From NCBI GenBank assembly GCA_003161575.1, contig PMOE01000072.1:1-45570 (forward strand): DNA of 45,570 nucleotides, given 5' to 3'. This stretch comes from Acidimicrobiaceae bacterium (GTDB lineage Bacteria > Actinomycetota > Acidimicrobiia > Acidimicrobiales > RAAP-2). The notes beneath the pieces are model-generated. The model did not search any database. It was not told the DNA's origin and saw nothing but the letters and a program-made list of their open reading frames with translations. Below are positions 18,482 through 27,436 of this stretch, one piece after another. Position numbers and translations under genes: made by a program. Position 1 is the first letter of the stretch; each line of letters starts with the position of its first letter.

Positions 18482-19885
18482 TCACTGCGGAGTACACGGG
18501 GTCGGGTCGAACGCCGGAGGCGGGGCGGGCGCTGGTCCCGACGCCGCCGTAGTGGGCGTCGATGCGGCGGCCGTAGCGGGGACTGCCGTCGGTGGCACCG
18601 TTGTCGTCACCTCCGGAGGTGCAGTGGGCTGGAGATCGGTACTCGGCGGGGGGCTCGGAAGAGTTGTCAGCTCGTTGCCGAAGATCGACACCAGCATTTG
18701 TTGGGCCGCAGGCTGATCAACAAAGAGGATGTCCCCCCATGGCGACACGTAGCCGGTGGAGAGTGTCGGGAGCGTCTGGGTATTCAAGGAGTTGGCCGCA
18801 AAGCCGTGGAAATCTTGAGCGAGGCCGATCAGCTCGTTCAGACTGAACTGCTTGTCTATGACGATCCCTTTGGGAAGCGACGTGACGAAACTGTTGAGGG
18901 TGAGGGGGTTGTACTTACTCTTTGCCGCATCGATGAGGGATCGCAAGAAGGCACCTTGGCGTTGGATCCGACCGAAATCGCTTGTCCCGTCGTACTGCCA
19001 ATACCCGTTCTCGTAGTATTGGTAATGACGGCTACGGGCGACAGCCAGGGCCTGGGTTCCGTTGAGCAGCTGGCAACCCTGCGTCGGGATGTTGAGTCCG
19101 GACCAGACGTCTTTGGCCGGGTAGGGGAAGTTCATCCAGACTCCCCCGAGTGCGGTCACCGCGTCTGATAGGCCGCCGAAATCCACCTGGACGACGTGAT
19201 TGATCGGGATACCGAGATTGTCCTGGATGGTCTGGACCAAGAGGTCCGGGCCACTGTCGAACGAAGAGTTGATCCGGTTGAACTCGCCGAGCTGGGAGAC
19301 GTTACTCCCTACCATCTGCACCAGTGTGTCCCGGGGGATCGACATGATCGTGATCTGCCGGGTGGCCGGCACAACGTGCCAGATCATGATGACGTCGCTG
19401 CGTTGGCCCTGCACAACCGCCGAGCTTCCGGCCTGCGCCTCGGCTGCCCCGGTGAGTCCGACCCGAGAGTCAGAGCCGATGACCAACATGTTAAAGGGCG
19501 CACCGGAGACGACCTGGTGTTCGGAGGCCACGTTCACCTTGGTGAACTGATCGAAGCGGTACTGCAGATACCCGTAACCGCCCGCAACAATGATCAAGAT
19601 GATCACGAGTCCGGCTGCAACACCGGTGAGGATCTTGCGCTTCTTGGTCCACCTGGGTTTCCCGCTGCGCCGGACCCCCTTGGTTCGGGTGCCACGACCC
19701 GTCTTGGGGGCTCGGTCGATCTTCTCTCCGAGCGCGCGCAGGCCCAGCTCGTTGGGAGCGCCGCCTCGTCCGGAGGTACCATCGATCTGTGAGCCGAGCG
19801 AGCGCAGACCCTCTTCTGCAGACGACTTCCCTCGCCGTGAGGGAGTGCGACCGGACGCGTCGCCGGGTGGACGACCGCTGACCAT
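18482..19885 (-). CDS. LytR-CpsA-Psr (LCP) family wall polymer ligase
   Basis: Membrane-anchored enzyme family that transfers lipid-linked glycopolymers to peptidoglycan. The 467 residues have a basic, Gly/Ser-rich cytoplasmic N-terminus (1-85), one membrane helix (about 86-106: LTGVAAGLVIILIIVAGG), the LCP domain with VIGSDSR, QRSDVIMIWHV, MSIPRDTLV, NRINSSF, and VARSRHYQY, and a long Pro/Thr/Ala-rich tail (last 60 residues) suited to the wall. ATG at 19885 is chosen because TACCGT lies 6 nt upstream; nine further in-frame residues are possible. The gene sits between the two halves of the SUF locus, although it has no functional tie to it. Confidence 0.9.
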   Translation of the reverse strand: MVSGRPPGDASGRTPSRRGKSSAEEGLRSLGSQIDGTSGRGGAPNELGLRALGEKIDRAPKTGRGTRTKGVRRSGKPRWTKKRKILTGVAAGLVIILIIVAGGYGYLQYRFDQFTKVNVASEHQVVSGAPFNMLVIGSDSRVGLTGAAEAQAGSSAVVQGQRSDVIMIWHVVPATRQITIMSIPRDTLVQMVGSNVSQLGEFNRINSSFDSGPDLLVQTIQDNLGIPINHVVQVDFGGLSDAVTALGGVWMNFPYPAKDVWSGLNIPTQGCQLLNGTQALAVARSRHYQYYENGYWQYDGTSDFGRIQRQGAFLRSLIDAAKSKYNPLTLNSFVTSLPKGIVIDKQFSLNELIGLAQDFHGFAANSLNTQTLPTLSTGYVSPWGDILFVDQPAAQQMLVSIFGNELTTLPSPPPSTDLQPTAPPEVTTTVPPTAVPATAAASTPTTAASGPAPAPPPAFDPTPCTPQ

Positions 19886-19891
19886 GGACCT

Positions 19892-19897
19892 ACGGTA
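19892..19897 (-). promoter_or_regulatory. Candidate -10 box of LCP gene
   Basis: TACCGT on the minus strand, 6 nt, then the ATG at 19885. The intergenic gap to the sufC copy 2 stop is about 100 bp. Confidence 0.55.
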
Positions 19898-19984
19898 CCA
19901 ATCGTCTCGCAACTGGACGCGGCACCGGCGTCCGGTGTCGCCACATTCTTCAGAAAACTTTACGGTTCGAGCGCCTTTGGTCCC

Positions 19985-20746
19985 TCAAGAAGCGGCGTAG
20001 GCGCCGTACCCGGTGTGCTCGAGTTCTTCGGCCAGTTCCGGGCCGCCGGTAGCGACGATGTGGCCTGCCACCAACACGTGCACGACATCGGCCCGTAGCT
20101 CGACCAACAATCGGTGGAAGTGGGTCACGGCCAACACCCCGAGACCCCATTGTCTGGTCGCTTGCTCCAGTCGACGGGCGACGGCCCCCAACGCGTCGAC
20201 GTCGAGTCCAGAGTCGATCTCGTCGAGTACGCAGAACGGAGGTCGCAGGACACCGAGCTGGACCATCTCGTTCCGCTTGCGCTCGCCTCCGGAGAGATCG
20301 ACGTTGAGGGCCCGGTGCAAGAACCGCTCGTCGAAGCCGATCGCCGCCGCTTCGGCCCGAAGCCGGTCGCCAAGGTCATCGCCTCTCGCTCGATCGTCAC
20401 CGGGGCGATCGAGGGCTTCGGCCATGACCGCTTCCAGCCCAACACCGGGGACTTCGATTGGCTGCTGGAGAGCCAGAAAGAGCCCGGCTCGAGCCCGCTG
20501 CCAGCTCGCCAGCTCGAGTAGCTCGACGCCATCGAGGGTCACGCTGCCTGCCGTCACCGTCGTGCCCGGCCGGCCCATCAACGCGTGGGCCAGCGTGCTC
20601 TTCCCCGACCCGTTCGGCCCCATGACGACGTGGACCTCGCCTCCGTGCACTTCGAAATCGACCCCGTGGATGATCTCTTTGCCGCCGGCGGCAGCGCGCA
20701 GACCGGTCACCTTTAAGAGGTGCCTACGGCTCTCTGGCTCATTCAC
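19985..20746 (-). CDS. sufC: Fe-S cluster assembly ATPase SufC (copy 2)
   Basis: A second SufC of 253 residues: Walker A GPNGSGKST (43-51), Q-loop LALQQPIEVPG, signature LSGGERKRNE, Walker B VLDEIDSGLDVDAL, and the switch region AVTHFHRLL. It differs from copy 1 over most of its length (for example FSGGEKKR versus LSGGERKR, and DETDSG versus DEIDSG), so the two are old paralogues or of different origin and not a recent duplication. The GTG start overlaps the stop of the Rieske gene (GTGA), placing it last in sufD-Rieske-sufC. This order matches the usual actinobacterial operon, so this may be the ancestral copy. Confidence 0.9.
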   Translation of the reverse strand: MNEPESRRHLLKVTGLRAAAGGKEIIHGVDFEVHGGEVHVVMGPNGSGKSTLAHALMGRPGTTVTAGSVTLDGVELLELASWQRARAGLFLALQQPIEVPGVGLEAVMAEALDRPGDDRARGDDLGDRLRAEAAAIGFDERFLHRALNVDLSGGERKRNEMVQLGVLRPPFCVLDEIDSGLDVDALGAVARRLEQATRQWGLGVLAVTHFHRLLVELRADVVHVLVAGHIVATGGPELAEELEHTGYGAYAAS

Positions 20747-21060
20747 GGCAGCACCACGGCGACGTCATCACCGGTGACCTCCACCGCGAACGCCGGCACC
20801 GGCTTGGTGGCCGGGAGCGAACAGACCGCCCCGGTGCGTAGGTCGAAGGTGCTTCCGTGGCGGGGGCACTCGATCTCACACTCGTCCTCCCATACCTCGC
20901 CTTCTGCCAGCGAGTAATCCTCGTGGCTACACCGGTCCCCAACGGCGTAGAACTCGTCGCCGATACGCACCAACGCGACGCGGGTCTCGCCCACCTCGAA
21001 CCGGCGAGCCTGCCCCGGAGCCAGGTCGTCTTTGTGGCACAACACCACTCGCTCACCCAT
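20743..21060 (-). CDS. Rieske [2Fe-2S] ferredoxin of the SUF operon
   Basis: A 105-residue single-domain Rieske protein with both cluster motifs: CSH (C44, H46) and CPRH (C65, H68), followed by GSTFDLRTG. It resembles dioxygenase ferredoxin and NirD-like proteins, but its place between sufD and sufC, with an 8-base overlap with sufD (ATGGGTGA) and a 4-base overlap with sufC, ties it to Fe-S assembly. A Rieske protein at this position is common in actinobacterial suf operons; electron supply during assembly is a plausible role, though not proven. Confidence 0.9.
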   Translation of the reverse strand: MGERVVLCHKDDLAPGQARRFEVGETRVALVRIGDEFYAVGDRCSHEDYSLAEGEVWEDECEIECPRHGSTFDLRTGAVCSLPATKPVPAFAVEVTGDDVAVVLP

Positions 21061-22372
21061 TGGCGTCAGCCCCGATCCCGAGCGCCTCGGCGAGGCGGAT
21101 CCGGACCTCCCGACGAAGGCGTCCCGCCACGCTGCCGATGGGCGAACGGTCGATGATGTCGTCAAAAAAGCCGAGCACGATGAGTTCTTCGGCCCGTTCG
21201 GGTGGCACGCCCCGTGACTCGAGGTAATAGAGCTGATCCTCGTCGACCGGCCCGACGGTGGAAGCGTGACTGCACCGGACATCGTTCTCCTCGATCTCGA
21301 GGTTGGGCACCGAGTCGGCATGGGCCCGTTCGTCGAGGACGAGGTTGTGGTTGGTCTGCATCGCCTCGGTGCGAACGGCGCCGTTGCGCACCCGGATCAG
21401 CCCGCTGTAGACCGAGCGCGATGTGCCGGCCACCGCGCCCTTGCACAAAAGGCTGCTCGTCGTTTGAGGTGCCGCGTGGTCCTGCAGGGTGCGGATGTCG
21501 TGGATCTGGTCTCGGGTGCCGAGGTAGGCGGAGCGCAATTCGCTCGATCCGCCCTGCCCCAAGAGCACACAGTCGGTGCGCGAGCGGTCGTAGGCGCCCC
21601 CCAGTCCGACGGTGAATACCCGCAAGCGGGCGTCCCGTCCGGCCTGACCTGAGAGCCGGGCCAGATGCCAGGCGCCGGTTCCGAGCACCTGGAGCGAGAC
21701 GTAGGACAAAACGCCGGCATCCTCGACGATCAGTTCGGTCACCGGGAGCACGAGTGCTCGTACGCTGCCCGGAGCGCCTGCGACAACCTCGACCACCGAA
21801 GCCTGGGCGTCCCGGCCGACCCGGACCACGGTACGTGGGAACGAGGCGGGGGCACCTTCGGCGCCGGCCACCTCGCCGTCGCACCAGTGGACGATCACAA
21901 TCGGCTCTTCGACGAGCACTCCCGGTGGGACGTCGACGACGACGGCGTCGGGAACGAACGCGTCGTTTAGACGGACCAACGAATCGCCGTCGCCCACCAC
22001 CGACCCGAGAATGGTCTCGCCCGACGCGATGGCCAATCCGCCGAGGGAGACCGGCTCGGGGAGACCGGTGCGTACGAAGGACACGGGGGCGCCATTGCGT
22101 ACCACCACGAGGGCGCTTCGTTCGCCCAGTTCTTCGGAGAGATCGTTCAAGAACGCGTCGGCCATCAGCTCGGCGATCGGATCGCCTGCCGGGCCGGCCG
22201 CTGGCCGGTAACCCCCGAGCTCGAGCTCATCGATGGGGGTATACCGCCAGAGTTCCTCTTTTTCTGAGGGAAGGGGAAGGACCTCGAAGTCCGCGAAAGC
22301 TCGGGCTCGGCGCTGCTGCAGCCACTCGGGACCGCCCAACTGGGCCGCGCCGGCGGCGGTAAATGTATCCAG
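21053..22372 (-). CDS. sufD: Fe-S cluster assembly protein SufD, probable CTG start
   Basis: Scaffold partner of SufB. The 439 residues include the N-terminal LGGPEWLQQRRARAF and LPLPSEKEELWRYTPIDEL, and the C-terminal core with AMQTNHNLVLDERAHADSVP, EIEENDVRCSHASTVG (conserved Cys/His) and LYYLESRGV. No ATG, GTG or TTG lies in frame near the expected N-terminus. CTG at 22372 is preceded by AGGAAAGG with 7 nt spacing and gives a start that fits SufD proteins. An in-frame GTG at 22477 adds 35 unconserved residues and falls directly against a TACACT box, hence probably upstream of the transcript. First gene of sufD-Rieske-sufC. Confidence 0.9.
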   Translation of the reverse strand: MDTFTAAGAAQLGGPEWLQQRRARAFADFEVLPLPSEKEELWRYTPIDELELGGYRPAAGPAGDPIAELMADAFLNDLSEELGERSALVVVRNGAPVSFVRTGLPEPVSLGGLAIASGETILGSVVGDGDSLVRLNDAFVPDAVVVDVPPGVLVEEPIVIVHWCDGEVAGAEGAPASFPRTVVRVGRDAQASVVEVVAGAPGSVRALVLPVTELIVEDAGVLSYVSLQVLGTGAWHLARLSGQAGRDARLRVFTVGLGGAYDRSRTDCVLLGQGGSSELRSAYLGTRDQIHDIRTLQDHAAPQTTSSLLCKGAVAGTSRSVYSGLIRVRNGAVRTEAMQTNHNLVLDERAHADSVPNLEIEENDVRCSHASTVGPVDEDQLYYLESRGVPPERAEELIVLGFFDDIIDRSPIGSVAGRLRREVRIRLAEALGIGADANG

Positions 22373-22379
22373 GGCTCGA

Positions 22380-22387
22380 CCTTTCCT
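22380..22387 (-). promoter_or_regulatory. Shine-Dalgarno site deciding the sufD start
   Basis: AGGAAAGG on the minus strand, 7 nt before the CTG at 22372. It lies in an A-rich stretch and is the only good ribosome site near the conserved N-terminus of SufD. Confidence 0.6.
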
Positions 22388-22478
22388 TTTTTGGGCTGGA
22401 TTGCTGCCGGTCGGCCCGGCAACCTCGGGTTCCTCGGAGTCGGGGAGGGCGCGAGCTTGGCGCCGAGGACCTGTCACC

Positions 22479-22484
22479 AGTGTA
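22479..22484 (-). promoter_or_regulatory. Candidate -10 box of sufD-Rieske-sufC
   Basis: TACACT on the minus strand. A start about 7 nt downstream (near 22472) would give a leader of roughly 100 nt containing the AGGAAAGG site, unlike the leaderless pattern of neighbouring genes. Confidence 0.4.
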
Positions 22485-22571
22485 CCTGGCAGTGATGGCA
22501 TGTCGGCCCGAAATCCGGCTGGACGCTGGGCTGATGGCCCGGAGGCCGGATCTGGCCACATGCGCACCCGA

Positions 22572-22577
22572 TAGCCT
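22572..22577 (+). promoter_or_regulatory. Candidate -10 box of the dienoyl-CoA isomerase-like gene
   Basis: TAGCCT ends 6 nt before the GTG at 22584; no Shine-Dalgarno is present. Confidence 0.55.
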
Positions 22578-22583
22578 GCGCTC

Positions 22584-23435
22584 GTGACCGAGCCCTTCTC
22601 CTCCGATGTCCTCACAATCGAGCGCGCTGACCACGTCGCCACCTTGTGGCTGGACCGGCCCGAAGCCCGCAACGCCATGGGGCAGGCGTTCTGGAACGAC
22701 CTTCCGGTGGCAATGGCCGAGCTATCAGCCGATCGCGCCGTCCGAGTGGTGGTGATCGCCGCCCGCGGTCCCCACTTCTCGGCCGGCCTCGACTTGCTCG
22801 ACGCTATGGGCGGGATCATCAGTGGAGAACGCGACGCAGACGGAGGGCACAAGGCGTCGATGGCGTCGCGAGCGGCGGCCGCCCGCAATGGGATCGTTCG
22901 CCTCCAGCGATCGATCGGTTCGGTGGCCGAGTGCCCCAAGCCGGTGATCGCCGCGGTCCACGGCTCGTGCATCGGGGGCGGGGTGGACCTGATCGCCGCC
23001 TGTGATATCCGACTCGCCTCCACCGACGCCGTGTTCTCGGTCCGAGAGACCAAGTTGGCCATCGTCGCCGATCTCGGTAGCCTGCAGCGCCTGCCGAAAA
23101 TCATCGGAGCCGGACACGTGGCCGAGCTGGCCTACACCGGCAAGAACATCGACGCCGACCGGGCCGAGCGGGTCGGCCTGGTCAACCATCTGGCGGCCGG
23201 TGGGGCCGACGGCGTTGTGACCGCGGCTCTGGGCCTCGCCACCGAGATCGCCGCCAACTCGCCGATCGCGGTCCAAGGGACCAAGGCGGTGCTTGCGGCC
23301 GGAGACGGGCAGACGGTGGCTGAGGGATTGGACTATGTAGCGACTTGGAACGCGGCCATGCTCGCCTCCGACGACCTCGCCGAAGCCATGGCCGCCTTCA
23401 TGGAAAAGCGCCAGCCGGACTTCCACGGGCGCTGA
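22584..23435 (+). CDS. Enoyl-CoA hydratase/isomerase family, dienoyl-CoA isomerase-like
   Basis: Crotonase-fold protein of 283 residues with oxyanion-hole segments [12 protein letters not shown] and [10 protein letters not shown]. Three acidic residues, D135 (GGVDLI), E155 (SVRETK) and D163 (VADLGS), keep exactly the 20- and 8-residue spacings of the catalytic D176, E196 and D204 of delta3,5-delta2,4-dienoyl-CoA isomerase (ECH1). Together with CDIRLAS and LQRLPKIIG this points to isomerisation of 3,5-dienoyl-CoA in the breakdown of unsaturated fatty acids, not simple hydration. It is not clearly in an operon: a 100 bp gap separates it from the next gene. Confidence 0.85.
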   Translation: MTEPFSSDVLTIERADHVATLWLDRPEARNAMGQAFWNDLPVAMAELSADRAVRVVVIAARGPHFSAGLDLLDAMGGIISGERDADGGHKASMASRAAAARNGIVRLQRSIGSVAECPKPVIAAVHGSCIGGGVDLIAACDIRLASTDAVFSVRETKLAIVADLGSLQRLPKIIGAGHVAELAYTGKNIDADRAERVGLVNHLAAGGADGVVTAALGLATEIAANSPIAVQGTKAVLAAGDGQTVAEGLDYVATWNAAMLASDDLAEAMAAFMEKRQPDFHGR

Positions 23436-23535
23436 CTGGCCCGATCGTGCCCAGTGCTGGCGGGACGGTTCGACGATCGCTCGGCAAGGGCGGCCCCGGG
23501 GGAAGTCCCGACCGACCCCCGGTGTTGTAATTGCT

Positions 23536-24549
23536 GTGATTCCCCTTTCTGTTCTCGATCTGGCGACGGTGGCGAGCGGGTCGACCCCGGCCCAGGCTTT
23601 CGACGAGACCACCCGGTTGGCCCGGGTCGCCGAACAGCTCAGCTACAAGCGCCTGTGGGTAGCCGAGCACCACGGCATGCCCGCTGTCGCCAGCTCGGCT
23701 CCGGCGGTACTGATCGCCCACCTCGCCGACGCCACCACCACGTTGCGGGTCGGTTCGGGCGGCGTCATGCTCCCCAACCATTCGCCGATGGTGGTCGCCG
23801 AACAGTTCGGCACTCTCGAAGCCCTGCACCCAGGACGCATCGATCTCGGGCTCGGGCGTGCACCGGGCACCGACCCGGCAACGGCCCGGGCGTTACGCCG
23901 ATCCCGAGATCTCGGCGTCGATGGCTTCCCCGACGACGTCGTGGAGCTGATCGGCTACCTGGCCGACACCGGTGGCCCGCCGCCCCACCCCTCTCCGGTT
24001 CCCGGTCGGGGCTATTTGCCCGAAGTATGGCTGCTCGGGTCTTCCGGCTTCAGCGCCCAGTTGGCCGGCATGTTGGGTCTGCCGTTCTCGTTCGCCTACC
24101 ACTTCAGCCCCGGCCACGTCGACGCCGCGCTCGAGCAGTACCGATTGTCGTTCCGGCCGTCGATCCTGTTTGGGCAACCCCGGGTCATGGTCGCCGTCTC
24201 GGTCCTGTGTGCTCCGAGCGAACAAGAAGCCCGATGGCTGTCGGGCTCGACGGCGCTGAGCATCCTCCAGCTGCGCTCCGGGCGATTGGGTCCGTTGCCC
24301 TCCCCTGAAGAGGCCGCCGCCTACAGGTTCTCACCGGCCGAGAAGGCTCTCGTCGAGGACACGATGGCCACCCATCTGATCGGAGACCCGTCCCTCGTCC
24401 ACCAGGGCTTGGTCGAGTTGCAGCAGCGCACTGGGGCCGACGAACTCATGGTGTCCACCCGGGCCCACTCCTACGACACGAGAGCCCGATCGCTCGCCCT
24501 CGTCGCCGAACGCTGGGCCCTCGAGCCCGAACGCGCGCCTGCTCTCTGA
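23536..24549 (+). CDS. Luciferase-like (LLM class) flavin oxidoreductase, group 1
   Basis: A 337-residue TIM-barrel oxidoreductase beginning [21 protein letters not shown], followed by [18 protein letters not shown] and [22 protein letters not shown], the signature of the 'luciferase family oxidoreductase, group 1' (MsnO8-like). The [15 protein letters not shown] segment is the phosphate-binding region for the flavin. FMN is the likely cofactor; the substrate is unknown. The start is GTG at 23536 and the sequence begins directly at the first beta strand. Convergent with the second luciferase-like gene. Confidence 0.88.
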   Translation: MIPLSVLDLATVASGSTPAQAFDETTRLARVAEQLSYKRLWVAEHHGMPAVASSAPAVLIAHLADATTTLRVGSGGVMLPNHSPMVVAEQFGTLEALHPGRIDLGLGRAPGTDPATARALRRSRDLGVDGFPDDVVELIGYLADTGGPPPHPSPVPGRGYLPEVWLLGSSGFSAQLAGMLGLPFSFAYHFSPGHVDAALEQYRLSFRPSILFGQPRVMVAVSVLCAPSEQEARWLSGSTALSILQLRSGRLGPLPSPEEAAAYRFSPAEKALVEDTMATHLIGDPSLVHQGLVELQQRTGADELMVSTRAHSYDTRARSLALVAERWALEPERAPAL

Positions 24550-24577
24550 TCCGGTGCCGGAAAGCCGCGCCGTTCGA

Positions 24578-25516
24578 TCACCTCAGGGTCGCGCAGTGCG
24601 GCAGCACTTTCTCTCCGATGAGTTCGAGGTGCTCGAGATCATCAAGGGTGAGGAACTGCAGATAGACCCGGTCGACGTCGGAGCCTGCGAATGCGGCCAG
24701 TTTTTCCACCAGCTCGTCGGGTGTGCCGCACAGACCGTGCCGTCGAAGATCGTCCACGGATCGGCCGATGACCGCAGCCCGCCGGGCGATTTCGGCGTCG
24801 TCGCGTCCACAGCAGACCACCTGGGCGGCAGAGAAGGCCATGGAGGCCGGATCACGATCGGCTGCCGCGCAGGCGGCCCGGACCCGATCGTATTGGGCCA
24901 CGGCGTCGTCCAGCGAGGAAAACGGGACGTTGAACTCCGACGCATAGCCCGCGGCCAGCCGGGGGGTGCGCTTCTTGCCGCCGCCGCCGATGATGATCGG
25001 AGGACCGGGTTGTTGGATCGGCTTGGGCAGCGCCGGGCTGTCGGTCAGCTGGTAGTGGGTCCCCGCATGGGAGAACCGTTTCCCCAGAGGTGTGGCCCAC
25101 AGGCCGGTCACGATGGCCAGTTGTTCTTCTAAACGCTCGAACCGCTCGCCCGTCCCTAGAAACGGGATGCCGTACGCCGTGTGCTCGTCGTCGAACCACC
25201 CGGCGCCGATCCCGAGCTCTACCCGCCCGCCGCTCATCGCGTCGACCCCGGCCACCGAGATGGCCAAGGGGCCCGGAAGGCGGAATGTCGCCGACGTCAT
25301 TAAGGTCCCGAGGCGGATCCGGCTGGTCTCGCGGGCGATGCCGGCCAGGGTGATCCATGCATCGGAAGGACCGGGGAGCCCGTCACCGCCCATTGCCAAG
25401 TAGTGGTCACTTCGGAAGAAGGCATCGAATCCCAGCCGCTCAGCACGCTGGGCGACGCCGAGCAGTTGGTCGTACGAGGCCCCTTGTTGAGGCTCGGTGA
25501 ATATCCGCAGCAGCAT
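24578..25516 (-). CDS. LLM class oxidoreductase, probably F420-dependent
   Basis: A 312-residue protein of the luciferase-like family. It has FDAFFRSDHYLAMGGDGLPGPSDAW, IRLGTLMTSATFRLPGPLAI, and GRVELGIGAGWFDDEHTAYGIPF followed by RFERLEEQL, the usual features of actinobacterial TIGR03560-type F420-dependent enzymes. The cofactor is inferred from family, since the sequence alone does not distinguish F420 from FMN. The ATG at 25516 has TAGACC six nt upstream. It lies after the sufB/four-cysteine pair on the same strand but with 44 bp and its own promoter-like box between. Confidence 0.86.
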   Translation of the reverse strand: MLLRIFTEPQQGASYDQLLGVAQRAERLGFDAFFRSDHYLAMGGDGLPGPSDAWITLAGIARETSRIRLGTLMTSATFRLPGPLAISVAGVDAMSGGRVELGIGAGWFDDEHTAYGIPFLGTGERFERLEEQLAIVTGLWATPLGKRFSHAGTHYQLTDSPALPKPIQQPGPPIIIGGGGKKRTPRLAAGYASEFNVPFSSLDDAVAQYDRVRAACAAADRDPASMAFSAAQVVCCGRDDAEIARRAAVIGRSVDDLRRHGLCGTPDELVEKLAAFAGSDVDRVYLQFLTLDDLEHLELIGEKVLPHCATLR

Positions 25517-25560
25517 GCTCTTGGTCTAGCTGAACCGATCGAAGGCAGAAAGTCGCGCCG

Positions 25561-25908
25561 TCAGCGGCGCCGGCGCCACCAGCGTCGGCCCTCCTGAGAC
25601 TCGCGTTTTGCATCCTCGGCCAGTGCTTCGGCCAATGCTTCGGGTGCCACCTCATTGACGATCGCCTCGGCGTTGCCGAGGACCTCGGCCACTTGCTCAC
25701 CGGGCAGGCCGGGTTCGTCTTCGATAGGGGGCTCGACCAGGGTGCCGTGGATCCACCCGGCGTCGGCCAGCCGACGCTGGTAGGACGGGCAATTCTCCGG
25801 ACAGCGCCAGGGCGCCTCAGGGGCCAAATCCAGTACGCAGAACCGGGCCACCTCGCCGGACGCGTAGGTACGGCTCTGGAAGTGCTTGCATTCCTCTCGC
25901 ATCGGCAT
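25561..25908 (-). CDS. Small four-cysteine protein downstream of sufB
   Basis: A 115-residue protein I do not recognise by name. Its N-terminal half holds C7, C24, C36 and C40 (ECKHF, RFCVLD, WRCPENCPSY), a spacing suited to a zinc or Fe-S site. The middle is acidic and helical (EQVAEVLGNAEAIVNEVAPEAL with Ala/Glu runs), and the end is strongly basic (GRRWWRRRR). It starts 58 bp after the sufB stop on the same strand, and CACGAT lies six nt before its ATG. The context suggests a part in Fe-S metabolism, but a plain zinc-ribbon protein is equally possible. Confidence 0.7.
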   Translation of the reverse strand: MPMREECKHFQSRTYASGEVARFCVLDLAPEAPWRCPENCPSYQRRLADAGWIHGTLVEPPIEDEPGLPGEQVAEVLGNAEAIVNEVAPEALAEALAEDAKRESQEGRRWWRRRR

Positions 25909-25966
25909 GGCCCTATCGTGCCACCGCTCAGAGAGTTTGGTCCGCCCGGGGCTGCGCCCAGGGAAA

Positions 25967-27367
25967 TTAGCCGACCGAGCCCTCCATTTGCAGCTCGATC
26001 AGGCGGCTCCACTCCACCGCATACTCCATGGGCAGCGTGCGGGTGATCGGCTCAATGAACCCGTTGACGATCATGCCCATGGCCTGGCTCTCGGACAGCC
26101 CACGGCTCATGAGGTAAAAGAGCTGGTCGTCCCCCACCTTGGAGACGGTCGCCTCGTGGCCAATGCGGGCATCGCGCTCTCCTACCTCCATGTAAGGCTT
26201 GGTTTCGGAGATCGAATGGTCGTCCAGCAAGAGGGCGTCACAGCGGACGAATGATTTGGCCCCCTTGGCCCCCTCATCTACATGGACCAGGCCGCGGTAG
26301 GTGGTGATCCCACCGTCTTTGGAGATCGACTTCGAGACGATGGTCGAGGTGGTCTCGGGGGCAGCGTGGACCATCTTGGCCCCGGCGTCTTGGTGCTGGC
26401 CGGGACCGGCGTAGGCCACCGACAGGACCTCACCCGACGCCTTGGGGCCGACAAGGTAGACCGACGGGTACTTCATCGTGAGTCGCGACCCAATGTTGCC
26501 GTCGATCCACTCGACGTGGGCTTCTGCTTCGGCTCGGGCCCGCTTGGTCACCAGGTTGTAGACATTGTTCGACCAGTTCTGAATGGTCGTATAGGTGATT
26601 CGGCTTCCGGCCAGGGCCACCAACTCAACGACGGCCGAGTGCAGTGAGTCCGATGTATAGACCGGGGCTGAGCACCCTTCGATGTAGTGCACCTGGGAGC
26701 CTTCGTCGGCGATGATCAGCGTGCGCTCGAACTGGCCCATGTTCTCGGTGTTGATCCGGAAGTAGGCCTGCAGCGGCATCTCGACGTTGACGCCCGGTGG
26801 CACATAGATGAATGAGCCGCCCGACCACACCGCAGAGTTGAGAGCGGCGAACTTGTTGTCGTTGGGCGGGATGATCGTCCCAAACCACTTGCGGACGAGT
26901 TCTGGATACTCGCGCACGGCCGTATCCATGTCACAGAACAGGACGCCCTGGGCCTCGAGGTCCTCCCGGTTGCGGTGGAAGACGACTTCGGATTCGTACT
27001 GGGCAGTGACACCGGAAAGGTACTTGCGTTCGGCTTCAGGGATGCCGAGCTTCTCGTAGGTGTTCTTGATCGCCTCGGGCAGGTCGTTCCAGTCGTCGAC
27101 CTGTCCGCCGGTCGGCTTCACGTAGTAATAGATGTCGTCGAAATCGAGGTCGGGCATGTTGACCGCGAACCACGCTGCCATGGGCTTGCGCTCGAAGCGC
27201 TTGAGCGCCTTCAAGCGAAAGTCCCGCATCCACTCAGGCTCTTTCTTCATGGCGGACATCTCGCGGACAATGTCCTCGCTCAGCCCCTTTTTGGGCTTGA
27301 AGACGTAGTCCTCCTCGTCGCTCCACCCGAGCTGGTAACGCCCAAGGTCGAGATCGGTGGTTGCCAT
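25967..27367 (-). CDS. sufB: Fe-S cluster assembly protein SufB
   Basis: Main scaffold of the SUF system, where the nascent cluster is built with SufC and SufD. The 466 residues contain [52 protein letters not shown], the C-terminal [12 protein letters not shown] (the conserved cysteine region), and [12 protein letters not shown], all highly conserved in SufB. AGGAGG stands 4 nt before the ATG at 27367, so this gene is leadered, unlike most neighbours. It is about 3.5 kb from sufD and separated from it by unrelated metabolic genes on the opposite strand. Confidence 0.96.
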   Translation of the reverse strand: MATTDLDLGRYQLGWSDEEDYVFKPKKGLSEDIVREMSAMKKEPEWMRDFRLKALKRFERKPMAAWFAVNMPDLDFDDIYYYVKPTGGQVDDWNDLPEAIKNTYEKLGIPEAERKYLSGVTAQYESEVVFHRNREDLEAQGVLFCDMDTAVREYPELVRKWFGTIIPPNDNKFAALNSAVWSGGSFIYVPPGVNVEMPLQAYFRINTENMGQFERTLIIADEGSQVHYIEGCSAPVYTSDSLHSAVVELVALAGSRITYTTIQNWSNNVYNLVTKRARAEAEAHVEWIDGNIGSRLTMKYPSVYLVGPKASGEVLSVAYAGPGQHQDAGAKMVHAAPETTSTIVSKSISKDGGITTYRGLVHVDEGAKGAKSFVRCDALLLDDHSISETKPYMEVGERDARIGHEATVSKVGDDQLFYLMSRGLSESQAMGMIVNGFIEPITRTLPMEYAVEWSRLIELQMEGSVG

Positions 27368-27424
27368 GGTCCTCCTGGCGGTGGTCGGCGGCGCCTGCCA
27401 CGGCGGTCGCGTCGGGGATTTCCC

Positions 27425-27436
27425 CTATCTCGATAG
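27425..27436. promoter_or_regulatory. Inverted repeat overlapping the sufB -10 box
   Basis: CTATC-TC-GATAG is a perfect 5-bp inverted repeat with a 2-bp spacer. On the minus strand it overlaps the extended -10 TGTTACTAT (hexamer TACTAT at 27433-27438), so a bound dimer would block sufB transcription. Its sequence does not match sites I know for SufR or IscR. Confidence 0.5.

Noticed and set aside
22373-23104. Long N-terminal extension of SufD
   Set aside because: The extension is antisense to the isomerase gene and shows no domain; SufD proteins begin near the CTG at 22372.
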